From contig WOAB01000040.1 of NCBI GenBank assembly GCA_027886185.1, positions 434,001-498,000 of the forward strand: a DNA stretch of 64,000 nucleotides. The letters run 5' to 3'. Below, piece after piece: positions 10,624-21,677 of the stretch. The notes beneath the pieces are model-generated. The model searched no databases, was not told where the DNA came from, and was given only the letters and a program-made list of their open reading frames with translations. Made by a program: the position numbers and the translations under genes. The stretch comes from Rheum nobile. Its lineage: Eukaryota > Streptophyta > Magnoliopsida > Caryophyllales > Polygonaceae. Each line of letters starts with the position of its first letter. Position 1 is the first letter of the stretch.

Positions 10624-12200
10624 TTGTTTATCTCTTATGTTCCCTCAATGATTGGCTAAATTACGTGGTAAATTGTGAAAGTTTAATCATCATGTCTGGA
10701 TATGCATTCATTCTCTTGGTCATTAATTGAACAACTTGCTTAGACTCGTGCTAATACTTCACTTATGTGCATAATTTCATGCATGGTCATCTATGCTATC
10801 ATAATAATACATGAATCAGTTTTCTTTCGACCCAAAAGAGTCAACTTGATGCATTGATCCCTCACTATAAGCCCAAATGATTGTTGACTCTACAACTTAC
10901 CCTAGCCATCATGCTTGATGCTTCCTATGAGCCCCTCTTATCATCCACATCTGGGAGCCTCTCATTCATGATTAAACATTATTAAAAATTCTCGTATATG
11001 TTTCTGTGTGATGTTCTTTGTACCATCTCTGGTAACGTTACCCCCGCATCACACTCTTCTATTTTTTCAGAAAGCCGAGAATACGAATCGTCTCCTCTGT
11101 GGTTTGTGGCTGGGATTTGACAGGTATGATGTGTAATGATGGCTTGCAATTACTTGGAATGTGTTATGTGCATTAAGGATTGGTGTGTTGGTTGCATGAT
11201 GTTTGGTGCGCTTGAAGTTTTGTGGGTTTTCATGGATTTGGACAGAATCTTTCACAAGATTTATTTTTGGAAGAAATCTTCCTGGTTGTGATCTTTGGAA
11301 AAATAAGGAAAGAAAAGGATTTGGAACATTATCCTTAGTACTTGAAAAGATATGAAAAAGGATTCTCGTGGTTTCTCCCCTCCTATCTATATAACGACTT
11401 CAGCAAGGTTGCCCTATTACTCCCGTGTGTTGTTCCAAAAAAAAAAAAAACTGGAACACCACAAGGTATACAAAGAGGGGACCGATGAATATTTCCTCTA
11501 CCGGCGGTTGGATGCTAGTATCCTGCACAAGAAGTAGTGTGTGTTGCAAGAAGGTGTTGGCTGGGTCAAGGTTGAACTTGAGATGGAAGGTGATGTGGAT
11601 GAGGAGGAGTTTGAAGATGCAGACTCTAAGGGGGAACAAAAAGATGAACTCGATCTGCAAAGGGCCGTGAGGAGTTTGTCTCTCGCAATATCTCTGTTGG
11701 AGGAAGTGCGTGGAAAAATTGCCATTCATACTTCGGCTCCCTTTGCAGGCACCAGTGGTACTTAATTCGTCTTTCTCTAGCTAACCAACCCCTCTTTTGT
11801 TCCCTAGCTCATCTATCCCCTTACTGCTTTGTTCTTCTTTGCTTCTGCTTCATGTGTTTACCTTGATTGGCATGTTGATCTTGTTTGTTTCTTTGCATAT
11901 TTTGTTATTTGTCTTTGCACTGTGTTTAAGTTGGTTGGTTCATTTTACTGAACAAGGGGTGTTTGCTTATCTTGTTGTGCTCATTTTCCTTTCGCCATTT
12001 ACTTATGTTTTTGATGATGCCAAAAGGGAGAAAATGACATGTAGCTTTAGTTGAGGGGGAACTAATCAGGGTTTCATATGTTGCTGAACTAAGGGGGAAC
12101 TATTATGTCTAAGTGTGGAAACTTTCTCTATACAATTGTCTCTATCTTATATGTATGTTTTATTGTCAAGGATGTTTGTCACCATTAAAAATGGGGAATT
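10624..12200 (+). other. copia-B post-pol segment, function unknown
   Basis: About 1.58 kb separates RNase H from the 3' LTR, much longer than in most copia elements. It holds an open stretch at 11541-11765 rich in Glu and Asp followed by a helical Leu-rich segment (RSLSLAISLLEEVRGK), and another at 11797-12054 with strongly hydrophobic segments. Neither is recognised. SIRE-type copia elements carry extra coding sequence here, sometimes called env-like, but nothing in these residues proves that identity. Confidence 0.5.
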
Positions 12201-13102
12201 TGTTGAATTCCTTAGGTTTTGATGGTAACAAACATTCAACTAATCTGGTAACCAAGTGTTTTCGGAACAAGACAGTTGTCACAGAGAATCATTGCAACGA
12301 AAGATTGCACAGGGAACAAAGCTCTCTCCATATGCTTTGTTACCTCTCAAGGAACATCAATGACGAATGAGAATCAAGCTGCGAATGGAGTGAAGGATAT
12401 TCAGCGTGAAGGTTATGGAAAATATCTTGGAAGATCACGCGGTCAAGGAAGAAGGATTTCGGCTGGAAGGATCTCGCCGATGGGAAGATTTGGAGAGAGA
12501 ATTCGATTATGTTATCTTAGGAAATCTTTCCTAAGATAATATATTTGGAGAGAGAAGGATTTTATCTTAATCCGATTATGTTATCTTAGTAATTCCTTCC
12601 TTAGATAATATCGGCTGTTAAGATAATATTCTTCAAATCATTTAATATCTTCTTGTTACCAAGCTTAGAAAGATATGTTATCTTGTTACGATTGTGTTAG
12701 TCGAGTTGTATTTATAGGATTGTGAGATTCAATTCTATGTACGAACTCAGAGCATTAAACTGAGAAGAAAAAGAGAGTAAAGTGTTTGTGAGTCTTGGAG
12801 GGTTGAGTTCGTATTCACCGTTGTAGAAGAGAGTTTCAAATCTAGGTGGGAAATCTAGGGTTTGGAGTCCAGTCTACAAGTGTAATCGAACAAGAAATCA
12901 ATAAGACAAGTAGACGCTTCAAAATCCTCTCAAGCGAGAAGCTTGAAGGTAGTGGTTTTTCCTTGATTAGTTATTTGACTGATTGGGATTTCCATTATAC
13001 ATCGTGAGTTCGTTACTTTATCTTTCTTGTTATAATATTTTGCTGTACCTTCTGTGGGAACAAAGCATTTGTTCCCTCAGACGTAACTCTAACGATCCAA
13101 CA
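12201..13102 (+). repeat. copia-B 3' LTR
   Basis: A 902-base repeat starting TGTTGAATTCC after a purine-rich run and ending CGATCCAACA. It is homologous, in the opposite orientation, to the copia-A LTRs. It carries a TATA box (TATTTATAGG) at 12709-12718. Confidence 0.9.
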
Positions 13103-13815
13103 TGTTTAATTTTATCTAGCCAGGTTGGTTTAATTAAATTCGGATTCGATCAGGTTTGGTTAATGTTAAGAAAAGTTGGACTAAACCGGTAATTATGGGG
13201 AAATAAAAGGGGCAAAAGGGCCATTTTATCCATATTGACGAAAATTTGGACGGCAGAAGCCCATGGGTGGCGATTTGCTAACGAAATGTAAGTTAAGGGT
13301 GGTTTAAAATAATTTCGATTATAACGGGTGATTTGCCGCAGAAACGCGTATATAACGGGTGGTTCGACACAAATTTCTCTAATTAGTAATGTAAAATGGA
13401 ATAATCTTACATATAATTTGATTATTTAAAAATATATCATAAATTCGTATAGATTTGACTATACAAATTTTATAAAGTAAACTAATATATTAAAATATTA
13501 ATTAATCTAATTATACATATTAATAATAAAATATATTAAATTTTTATAATAACACAACTAGTATAATATATGTTGGACCACGTACATATATATCCTACAT
13601 TCCACAATGATTGTGTGAATTCAGAGACAACACGTCACAATATCTTTCATTTGTTCAAATAATAATTCGAAAATCGATCGAAATATGAAATTATAAATAA
13701 GAAACAACTAGAAACACACTGTTAAGTAATCTTCAATCCTTAATTTATTGCATGTTTTGGACCGATCGATGAAAAATTGAAAACTGAAAAGCAAATCAGA
13801 CATTTAACTGATTAT
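13103..13815. other. Intergenic AT-rich DNA
   Basis: No open reading frame or paired repeat was found. A short motif, AACGGGTG, recurs near 13325 and 13356. The rest is AT-rich and featureless to the eye. Confidence 0.5.
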
Positions 13816-13820
13816 GAATT

Positions 13821-14009
13821 TGTTGGAATATAATTGTTCCACGTCTAAAGTCGTGATATAACTTGTCTAATATATAAGTTTAATGGGCTACTCCTCCTAT
13901 TGTCAATTGGTTTTAGGATAGAACCTCATTGGACTTATATACTGGGACTATCTGCGCCTTTGCGCTCGTGTCCGCACGCCCCCAGTCATTGGGCCTACGG
14001 ACTTTCACA
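13821..14009 (+). repeat. TRIM LTR copy 1
   Basis: Runs from TGTTGGAATA to ACTTTCACA, followed directly by the primer site TGGTATCAGAGCC at 14010-14022. Confidence 0.85.
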
Positions 14010-14033
14010 TGGTATCAGAGCCTATTTCGGTGG

Positions 14034-14231
14034 TGTTAGAATATCATCCCATATCTAAAGTTGTGACATAACTTGCTTAATATATAAGCTTAATGTGCTA
14101 CTCCTCCTATTGCCAATTGGTTTTAGGATGAAACCCCACTGATCTTATGTGCTAGGCCCATACGCGCAAGTTGCGCCATACATACCCACACGCCTCCTGG
14201 TTGGCCAACGGCCCATTGTCTAAATTTCACA
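14034..14231 (+). repeat. TRIM LTR copy 2
   Basis: Runs from TGTTAGAATATC to AAATTTCACA, followed by a one-mismatch primer site TGATATCAGAGC. Its 3' third differs from copies 1 and 3. Confidence 0.8.
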
Positions 14232-14376
14232 TGATATCAGAGCTGGTTCGGTCCTGGGCCCCTTTCTTGGGTTGGTTGGGTTTGGCTATAAAGAGATTGA
14301 GATGTCTACCGACACCTGTTTGTCCAAGTGTCAACTGGGCCTGGCCAATTGTCCGCCCATTGCACTTGCGGGGACG

Positions 14377-14564
14377 TGTTGAAATATAAATGTCTCACAT
14401 CTAAAGTTGAGACATAACTTGCCTAGTATATAACTTAATGGGCTACTCCTCCTATTGCCAATTGATTTTAGGATAAAACCTCATTAGACTTATATACTGG
14501 GCCTATCTGCGTCTTTGCGCTCGTATCCGCACATCCCCAGTCATTAAACCCACGGACTTTCACG
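14377..14564 (+). repeat. TRIM LTR copy 3
   Basis: Runs from TGTTGAAATA to CTTTCACG. The last base is G where CA is expected, so the end is slightly mutated. It is followed by the GAATT duplication. Confidence 0.8.
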
Positions 14565-14612
14565 GAATTAAAATATGGATCTCCATATATCTAAAACTCT
14601 AAACTGAGCTAG

Positions 14613-14906
14613 CTAGACTGAATAACAAGGAGTACAAGAAAGCGAAGGATGAAAGTGTGGGTGGTGGTGATGATTATGATCGATGTGGCTCTCGATCGCC
14701 CACCGCAAGTCGAGGAAGTCGTCGACGGAACAAGGCAGCCTTAGCGGGCCCACCGTTTGGTACCCGTACAGCTCACGCGCCTTCTCCAGTGAAGGATGAT
14801 ACAAGTAGGAAATCGGTATCACCAACCTGTGCAAATCTTCGTCGTCCAATCCCACCAGAACCGCCAACGACCCTTTCTTCACCTTCATCTTCTTGTCGTC
14901 AAACAT
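14613..14906 (-). CDS. SAUR-like auxin-responsive protein
   Basis: An intronless gene of 97 residues. The SAUR core is complete: KKGSLAVLVG near residue 10, the hydrophobic RLVIPISYLYHPSL block, ELYGYQTVGPLRLPCSV, and a closing DFLDLRWAIESHI. The tail is histidine-rich (residues ~72-87, HIDHNHHHHPHFHP). SAUR proteins are small, intronless and often auxin-induced; several inhibit PP2C.D phosphatases to promote plasma-membrane proton pumping and cell expansion. The start at 14906 (MFDDKKMKVKK) is the only upstream ATG in frame. A TATA box lies 118 bases upstream. The exact subfamily is not assigned. Neighbours on both sides are transposons. Confidence 0.85.
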   Translation of the reverse strand: MFDDKKMKVKKGSLAVLVGLDDEDLHRLVIPISYLYHPSLEKARELYGYQTVGPLRLPCSVDDFLDLRWAIESHIDHNHHHHPHFHPSLSCTPCYSV

Positions 14907-15023
14907 GTCTATTGTCGATCACTTCAAGTGATTAACTAATTTGAAGCCGGAGAATTTGCGAAGTTACTAAGTTAGGTGGAGTGTGTGGAGGAGTACGTTG
15001 CGGAATCTGAGAGTTGGGTTTCA

Positions 15024-15035
15024 TTTTTATATAGC
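15024..15035 (-). promoter_or_regulatory. TATA box of the SAUR-like gene
   Basis: The minus strand reads GCTATATAAAAA about 118 bases upstream of the start codon. This suggests a 5' UTR of some 80-90 bases. Confidence 0.65.
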
Positions 15036-15040
15036 GTGTC

Positions 15041-16206
15041 TCAGTGGCAACTGGCAAGTGCGCGTCTCAGCCATTTCGTTTTTTTGTCCTTTTCTTTTTC
15101 TGTCCGTTTTTTCATTTTGGATGAAGTTTGGTGGCCCCGTGGAGGATCCTACCAAAATTGATCCACGTACCAAAATATAAAGGCATTTTATGGGAGAGGC
15201 CGGCCAACTGGATTTTTTCCTTCCAAAATATAAAGTTATTATGTGTATCGTGAAGATAGTGAGAATTGGATCAAGTCATCTAGTATATGGCAACCATTGA
15301 AGGATAGAATGAAGAAGGGAGTAAACACTAGCTAGTACAAAAATGGTCATTCTCCGGGCAAATTTTGGAGCAGAAATTATTAACCGCGGTAAACACACGA
15401 CACGCACCGCGGTTTTATGAAATATTGTGGTGCAAATCCCCTATCAAAGAAAAAAGAGTTCGCAATACGATTTTTGTATTAGAACCGCAGTGAAAAATAA
15501 ACTTCGCAATACGGACTGTGATTTTTTTTTTATCAAAATCATGGTCTCGAATTAGATAAAAACATTACGCAACAATTCGCACAACCCTCCGAGACATAAA
15601 CCACCTCAACACTTGAATACGTCTACCCTTCACGCCTGAGCACCTTAACTTCCATTCTCATTATCGTTGTCTCCTCCTCTAGATCTTGATAGAGCTAGCA
15701 CTCTCTCCGGTCTTCTCGCATTGCTTGATGTGCAAGAGATGCTCATCGGCAAAGCCCTAGATTCTCGTCTTGTGTAATGTGCTACGCTTCCACCTCATTC
15801 GACGATGATTGACTGCGTGTCTTCGCGCCTTACAACTGGCTTCTAATGCAACTCTCAATTCATCGTTCTTGGCACCAACTTCCAATCATATTGTTTTTCA
15901 AAGCAAACATTTTTGTGTTCGGGGACAAAATTTTCTATTCTAGGGCACTCTCTTTCATGTCTTGTTCAAATGCCTAATTTTGAAGAAGGTTTCGATTATG
16001 GATCGGCCATTGGTTTTGATTGGAATAATGAGTTGCGAGTTCAATCCAACACTCCAGCGATAATGGGGATGAAGCTGGAAGATATCATCAAAGTTCTTTT
16101 TTGTTGTCCACTAGGTTTGTTCCTTTCACTTCTTAGTTGTTGTTTTGTATAGATACATAGTTGGTTGTTTGCATTTTCCATTGAGAAGTGAAAGCAATAA
16201 CCATTT
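15041..16206. other. Intergenic DNA with a possible CACTA terminus
   Basis: At 15327 the sequence CACTAGCTAGTACAAAAATG is followed by repeated CCGCGGT and CGCAATACG motifs to about 15530, which looks like a CACTA end with subterminal repeats. No matching inverse end was found in the window. The remainder to 16206 has a short open frame at 15913-16152 with no recognised domain, cut off by the gypsy-2 insertion. Confidence 0.35.
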
Positions 16207-16860
16207 TGATGTGTTCTTGCCTCCGATGACAAGCCAATTGTCAAAGGCGACACCTTTGGATCTAGTCTTGGGCGAGAAGTCACTCCTTTTAGAGTTTATC
16301 GGACACGGTGGTGTTGCGAAGCGAACCCGGTGGAGGTGGTCTTGAAGATCGCGGTGTCGACGAGGCTGAGTGTCACGATTAGGGTCACGACAGCGAAGAC
16401 GACGTCGATGGCGATGGCGAGGGCAAGCGCGATGGAAGCGATTGATGGAGTGAATGGATAGCGATGGCGGAAGCGATTGAATGGAGGGATAGGTGACTTG
16501 AAAGACAAGTCTTTGGTGTCGTAGCGTCGACTGCGGAGGAAGGGAGATGCGAAGGAAGACTTGGCTTGAAGGTTCAAGCAATTGTCGTAGCATCGGCGAC
16601 GGAGGGAATGGGGATGCGAAGATATAGGGGTGACGTCCGATCAAGGGAAGGAGGATAAACACTCTACTTGAAACCTTGATTAATATTGAACGTGCTAAAA
16701 CAAATAACATAGTTTGACTTAAATACTAGGGCGAGACATCGGATGGGCCGAGTCGAGCCTAGTGGGATAGCCCATGCAAGCATGCAAAAGGCACAAACCC
16801 TAAAATAGAAATGACTATAAAAGGAAACTATCTAAAATAAGCAATAATAACAAATATAGA
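16207..16860 (-). repeat. gypsy-2 3' LTR (outer end firm, inner end approximate)
   Basis: The plus-strand start TGATGTGTTC at 16207 is shared with 25069. The inner limit is estimated from the pol end at 16868, because the partner LTR is truncated. An open frame at 16126-16710 on the minus strand is probably chance coding in GC-rich LTR sequence. Confidence 0.65.
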
Positions 16861-16867
16861 AAGTGTC

Positions 16868-18206
16868 TCAAAAAGAACGCGGCGACGACATGTATGCAAA
16901 CACCGCGAGAGGCGGCGATGAAGGGTCGATGGCCTCGCGAGTGGGTGCACGCGATACCGGCTGCGATGATCGCGATGTTCCGATGCCGATGGTGGCAAGG
17001 ACGACGAGTCTTGGGTTGGCGTCTGGGATTCCTTGGCCAGCGACGACGTGTGCGACAAGTGACGGGACGGCGGCGACGATGGCTTTGGACCTAGACCTTG
17101 TCACTGGGCCCTCTGAGCGTAGGCTCATGGCTTCTTCCTCGTCTTGGGCCGTCATGGGAGGCAGGGTCACATCACCCTCTCCCACTTGGCTGTGAAGCGT
17201 CCCCGCTTCACCATCATCAAACTCAGGCTCCACATATGGTGTCAAGTCTGCGACGTTGAAGGACGCGTGGACTCCAAAATCTGGGGGAAGCTCGAGTTGA
17301 TAGGCATTGTTCCCTATGGCCTTTATCACGCGGAATGAACCATATCCACGTGGTGCCAATTTGTGCTTGTGCCGCGAGGGGAACCTTTCTTTTCGCAAGT
17401 GCACCCAGACGAGGTCCCCGAGTGCAAAAACGACGCGGCGTCGGCCATTGTTCTTCTGGGAGGCATACTGCATGGCCCTTCTCTCCAATTGGTCCCTGGT
17501 TCATCGATGATACTCTTGTACTTGCTCTACGCGATTGGCAGCGGAGACATGCACTGGGTCTCGCAGTGGTCGCGGCGACAAATCAAGCGGCGTCAATGGG
17601 TTCATGCCATACACCACTTCGAAAGGTGTCAACTTGGTCGCCGTGTGCCTGCATGTATTATAACAAAACTCCACAAGTGAAAGTAAGTCCTCCCAACGCC
17701 TGGGGTTGGCTTTGAGCATCGTGCGAAGGAGGGCTCCTAGGGTTCTATTCGTGACCTCCGTTTGTCCATCGGTTTGGAGGTGGTAGCTAGTGGAAAATAG
17801 GATCTTGGTGCCCAGCTTACCCCAAAGAGTTCTCCAAAAATGACCAACGAACTTAGAACTCCTATCACTCACTATGGTACATGGGACTCCATGAAGACGC
17901 ACCACATGCTCAAAGAATAGATCTGCAATCTCACTAGCACTATGGGTTGTCTTACAAGCAATAAAATGTGCCATCTTAGAAAATCTATCTACGACCACAA
18001 AAATAGAGTCTTTACCTCGTCTAGAGAGGGGAAAACCCGTGATGAAATCCATAGACAAATCTTCCCAAGGGGCACTAGGAATGGGCAATGGTGTGTAGAG
18101 GCCGTGTGGGCTTGACCTAGCTTTGGCTCTTTGGCATGTCACACAACTTCTACAAAACCTAGTCACTTGGTGGGTCATTTTAGGCCAAAAGAAATGTTCT
18201 TTTAGG
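16868..18206 (-). pseudogene. gypsy-2 integrase and pol C-terminus
   Basis: The HHCC zinc-finger end (FCRSCVTCQRAKA), the DDE core (SMDFITGFPLSRRGKDSIFV, TIVSDRSSKF, TDGQTEVTNRTL) and the C-terminal domain (LGDLVWVHLRKERFPSRHKH, then a GPVTRSRSKA tail) are all present. DRSSKF departs from the usual DRDSKF, although the first Asp remains. A TAG separates the integrase core from its C-terminal part near 17500. The N-terminal finger is split from upstream sequence by the solo LTR inserted at 18211/18212. Confidence 0.85.
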
Positions 18207-18211
18207 GCGGC

Positions 18212-19575
18212 TGATAAGCACTACTTTGTAGGGCTTAACTAAGAGTCATTAGAGGATTTAGTGGTGCCATTCAGGTAGATTTAGACACATTTATATGTAT
18301 GGCGTTTGGGGGCGAAGTTGGTGTTTTTGGAGGTGTTTGAGCTGTTTTGGAGATCATAGGAAACACTGAGGATGAAGCCACCAGTAGAAAACGCCAAGGA
18401 GTTATGAAGTATTGGCGAGGAGGTGCTGAAGACACACTTTTGGAGCATTCGGAGCTGAAGAGACGAAGACACTGAAGAAATGGCTTCACGGCGACCGCCG
18501 CAGAGTAGGCGGCGACCGCCGCCAAAGCCCTACCAGCGACCATGGCTACGGCATTGATCCGGCGACCGCCATTTAAAGCCGGCGACCTCCGTAATTACGG
18601 CGACCGCCGCAGAGGAGGCAGCGACTGTCGCTGCTGTCAGAAGCCCACCGAGCCTGTTTTCCTTAATTGTTTTATTGTGGATTATTTTATTACATTTTAA
18701 TATTTTCGTTTTAGGTTAATTTAGACTTTATTTCCTTTTAGTATTTAAGGGTTAGAAGGGAGCTTGGCCTCTCTAATAATCCTCTAACCCTAATTTCACT
18801 TTTCATTCTACGTACTTTGCTATGAAGAACTAAGCCACTCTTGCTTAGTCAGACGCTGAAGCTTTCGTTTTGATTCAGTTGTGAGATTCTCGTTCTTAAT
18901 CTATTGCATGGATTTTATCTATTCTCTTGCTTGATTGCTTATGATTGATATTGATAATTTCTAGTCTGATCAACTAGGGTTTGTTGTTATTGATCTATTG
19001 CTAGATTTAGATTTTTACTGGTTGAGCATATCTATTTCAGAGTAGCAACTGCATCGTGCTAGTATCTGGTTGTGCTAGTCTTATGCAGAAGAGAACTGAT
19101 TTACATTCTAGGATAAAAGCTGGTTGTTTTATGCTAGAATTGTATCCAACTATATTCCTATCCGTAAAACTGATGTTAAACTGAATCTTGATAGTTTCAG
19201 GGTTGTTTAATTAGTTAGTACTAATAGTATCTGGTTGTGCTATTAGTTATATCTGAAAAGGAATTGGAATTTCCATTGCATGAGATTTTGAATGAGTATC
19301 TAGGATCAACTTGTCATACAAATAGTGGATGTTGTTTGACTAAGTGCTTTTCCCATCACTGAATTCATCAACTTTTAGTTTGTTTACTTTTGCATGCTTA
19401 GATTCATTAAAACATACAAAACCCCCATTTGGTTACTTTGGATTGACATACAAATGCATATTAAGATAGACTCTGTCTCCCTGTGGACTCGACCTTTACT
19501 TACCTAGGACTACGGTTTAAGGTTTGTTTGGATATTTTGCATAGTAGGAATTAGCACGACAAATTCTTGTTATCA
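18212..19575. mobile_element. Solo LTR inserted in gypsy-2 integrase, GCGGC target duplication
   Basis: A 1364-base segment beginning TGATAAGCACTAC and ending TTCTTGTTATCA is flanked by GCGGC at 18207-18211 and 19576-19580. Removing it restores integrase homology across the junction. There is no internal region, so it is a solo LTR left by LTR-LTR recombination. A CCCTGTGGACTCGACC stretch near its right end resembles the LTRs of Tat/Athila-type gypsy elements, which would put its transcription in the plus direction. It also holds several GGCGACCGCC motifs at about 18488-18615. Confidence 0.9.
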
Positions 19576-19580
19576 GCGGC

Positions 19581-21323
19581 CAAGGTCTTACTAATCCCAA
19601 AGTGTCCACGACTTTCGTGTGCTTCTTGAATCAAAAGGAGCCTAATGGAGGACCTAGGGATGCAAAGGCGGCTAGCCTTGTATAAATAACCCTCAGAAAG
19701 GAAATATGACTCAAACTCTCAAAATCTTAGGCAATGCTCGAATATAGGGGCAAAGAAAGGATCACTAGCATACAATTCTTTAATCAAAGCAAAACCCAAA
19801 ACTTTAGTTTGCACATGAGTCAAGAGAACATACCTTCGAGATAACGCGTCGGCGACAATGTTCTCATTTCCCTTCTTGTGGACCACGACATAAGGAAATG
19901 TCTCAAGAAATTCCACCCAACGAGCATGATGTCGATTGAGGTGGGCTTGGCTCTTCAAATAGCTCAACGCTGCGTGGTCGCTGTGGATGACAAATTCACG
20001 CGGCCAAAGGTAATGTTACCATGTCTTTAGCACACATATTAGGGCATATAATTCTTTGTCGTAGGTGGGGTAATTGAGTATGGCCCCCGTGAGCTTCTCA
20101 CTGAAATATGCAATGGGCCTCTTTTCTTGGTGTAGCACACCACCAATGCCTATGTCCGAGGCATCACACTCCACCTCGAAGTGCTTGGCGAAGTCGGGAA
20201 GTTGGAGCAATGGTGCTTGGCACAAGGCCCGCTTTAAAGCCGAGAAGGCCTCTTCGTGGGACTCAAGCCACAAGATAGTGCTTCCCTTCTTCGTCAACTC
20301 ATGCAAAGGCGCGGCAATAGAGGAGAAGTCTCGAACAAAGCGCCTATAAAATCCTACGAGGCCGAGAAAGCTTCGCACTTGCGTCGGCGTCGTCGGCATT
20401 GGCCACTCTTTGATGGCCGCGATCTTTTTTTCGTCGACGCGCAGACCATCACTACTCACGACATAGCCTAGAAAATTTGTGGACGCGGAGCAAAATGAGC
20501 ACTTGGCCAAATTGGCGAACAGGCTCTCGCGTTGAAGGCATGCGAGCACTTGGCGAAGGTGATCGACATGCTCCTCCAGGCTCCGTGAATACACAAGGAT
20601 GTCATCGAAATAAACGATGACAAACTTGCCAAGGAAGGTTCTCAAGATGTGGTTCATCACGCGCATGAAGGTGCTTGGCGCGTTCATGAGCCCAAATGGC
20701 ATGACAAGCCACTCGTAGAGCCCATACTTCGTCTTGAATGCGGTCTTCCACTCATCACCTTCTTTCATCCTGATTTGGTGATAACCACTCTTCAAATCTA
20801 TCTTGGAGAAAAGTGTGGCGCCATGAAGTTCATCAAGCATATCGTCGAGGCATGGAATAGGATGCCTATACTTGACGGTGATCTGGTTTATCGTGCGGCA
20901 ATCAACACACATTCTCCATGTGCCATCCTTCTTGGGCACAAGGATCACTGGCACAACGCAAGGGGAGAGAGATTCCCTAACGTAGCCGCGATCCAACAAC
21001 TCTTGCACTTGGCGCTAGAGCTCTTTGGTCTCCTCTGGGCCAGCTCTATACGCAGCACGATTGGGAAAGGAAGCACCTGGCACAAGTTCAATTTGGTGCT
21101 CAATGCCTCTCAGTGGGGGTAATCCTTGTGGCAACTCATCGGGGAAGACATCGTCGAAAGCGGCGAGTAAGGTCGCGATGGCTGGCGGCACGGACGCGGC
21201 ATTCGACGACTCAGGGATGCATGGGGTTGGCACAAGCAGAAAACATGGTGCCTTGCCAGTCAAACACGCAGTGAGGTCATTGGGCCTGGCCAAAAGCAAG
21301 CGTCGCTCACATTTTCCTTGCAA
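19581..21323 (-). pseudogene. gypsy-2 reverse transcriptase and RNase H
   Basis: The reverse transcriptase (21008 to 20016, with LVMPFGLMNAPSTF and VYFDDILVYS) runs into RNase H (VECDASDIGIGGVL, then NYPTYDKELYALI). A stop follows at about 20015. RNase H resumes at 19967 (LKSQAHLNRHHARWVEFL and ADALSRR). Upstream, 21323-21015 carries the protease-RT linker (LPQGLPPLRGIEHQI), separated by one TAG near 21014. The segment ends at the solo LTR, in the linker before the integrase finger. Confidence 0.85.
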
Positions 21324-21677
21324 AGGAGACGTCTATGGCAACGGATCGGCAAACTTCGTCGACGGCGAGGTGCTTGTTGATTTCTGTGGGGAACTGGGCA
21401 TAGGTGGACCAGTGCTCGAGCCAGAAGTTGAAAATCCTGGCCAAGTCTCTGGAGTGCCTTTCCTGGCCTTCCCAGCGGCACCAGCAGTAGCGCCGTGACG
21501 ATCCAGATGGGCACTTGGTGTCCCAGATGTGGCGTTGTTCCTCTTCTTGTCAATGCCTAGTGGAGATGAATTTTTTCTAGAATTGGAGGAGTTTTGCCTC
21601 TGGAGTGCCTCTGGGCACTCGTTTTACCTATGAGACGCGGTCTCAATGGCCATCTGGCGATCACGCTCAACCTGGTC

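Larger units (their letters stand above)
8627..13102 (+). mobile_element. copia-B, outermost copia element, 5' part displaced beyond the window
   Basis: Plus-strand copia coding sequence begins abruptly at about 8627 at the gypsy-1 LTR edge, runs through gag end, integrase and RNase H, and closes with a 3' LTR at 12201-13102. The polypurine run and TGTTGAATTC LTR start at 12190-12210 are clear. Its 5' LTR and most of gag must lie left of base 1, on the other side of gypsy-1. Internal deletions removed the middle of integrase and nearly all of reverse transcriptase. The long gag coiled coil, second knuckle and long post-pol segment suggest a SIRE-like lineage; that is an inference. Confidence 0.85.
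13821..14564 (+). mobile_element. Tandem TRIM: three short LTRs sharing two internal segments, GAATT target duplication
   Basis: Three homologous LTRs lie in direct order (13821-14009, 14034-14231, 14377-14564). The first two are each followed at once by a tRNA-Met primer site. The internal segments are only 24 and 145 bases. The whole array is bounded by GAATT at 13816-13820 and 14565-14569. LTRs under 200 bases, primer sites and no coding capacity define a terminal-repeat retrotransposon in miniature. Related LTRs occur at 28761-28931 and 31552-31718, with a relic at 40677. Confidence 0.85.

Noticed and set aside
15327..15530. A complete CACTA element starting at 15327
   Set aside because: Only one end with subterminal motifs was seen. 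No inverse CACTA end or 3-base duplication pairs with it.
16126..16710. 194-codon minus-strand frame in the gypsy-2 3' LTR
   Set aside because: It lies mostly inside the LTR and has only Arg/Ser-rich sequence with no recognised domain. A related frame in the other LTR is expected from sequence identity alone.
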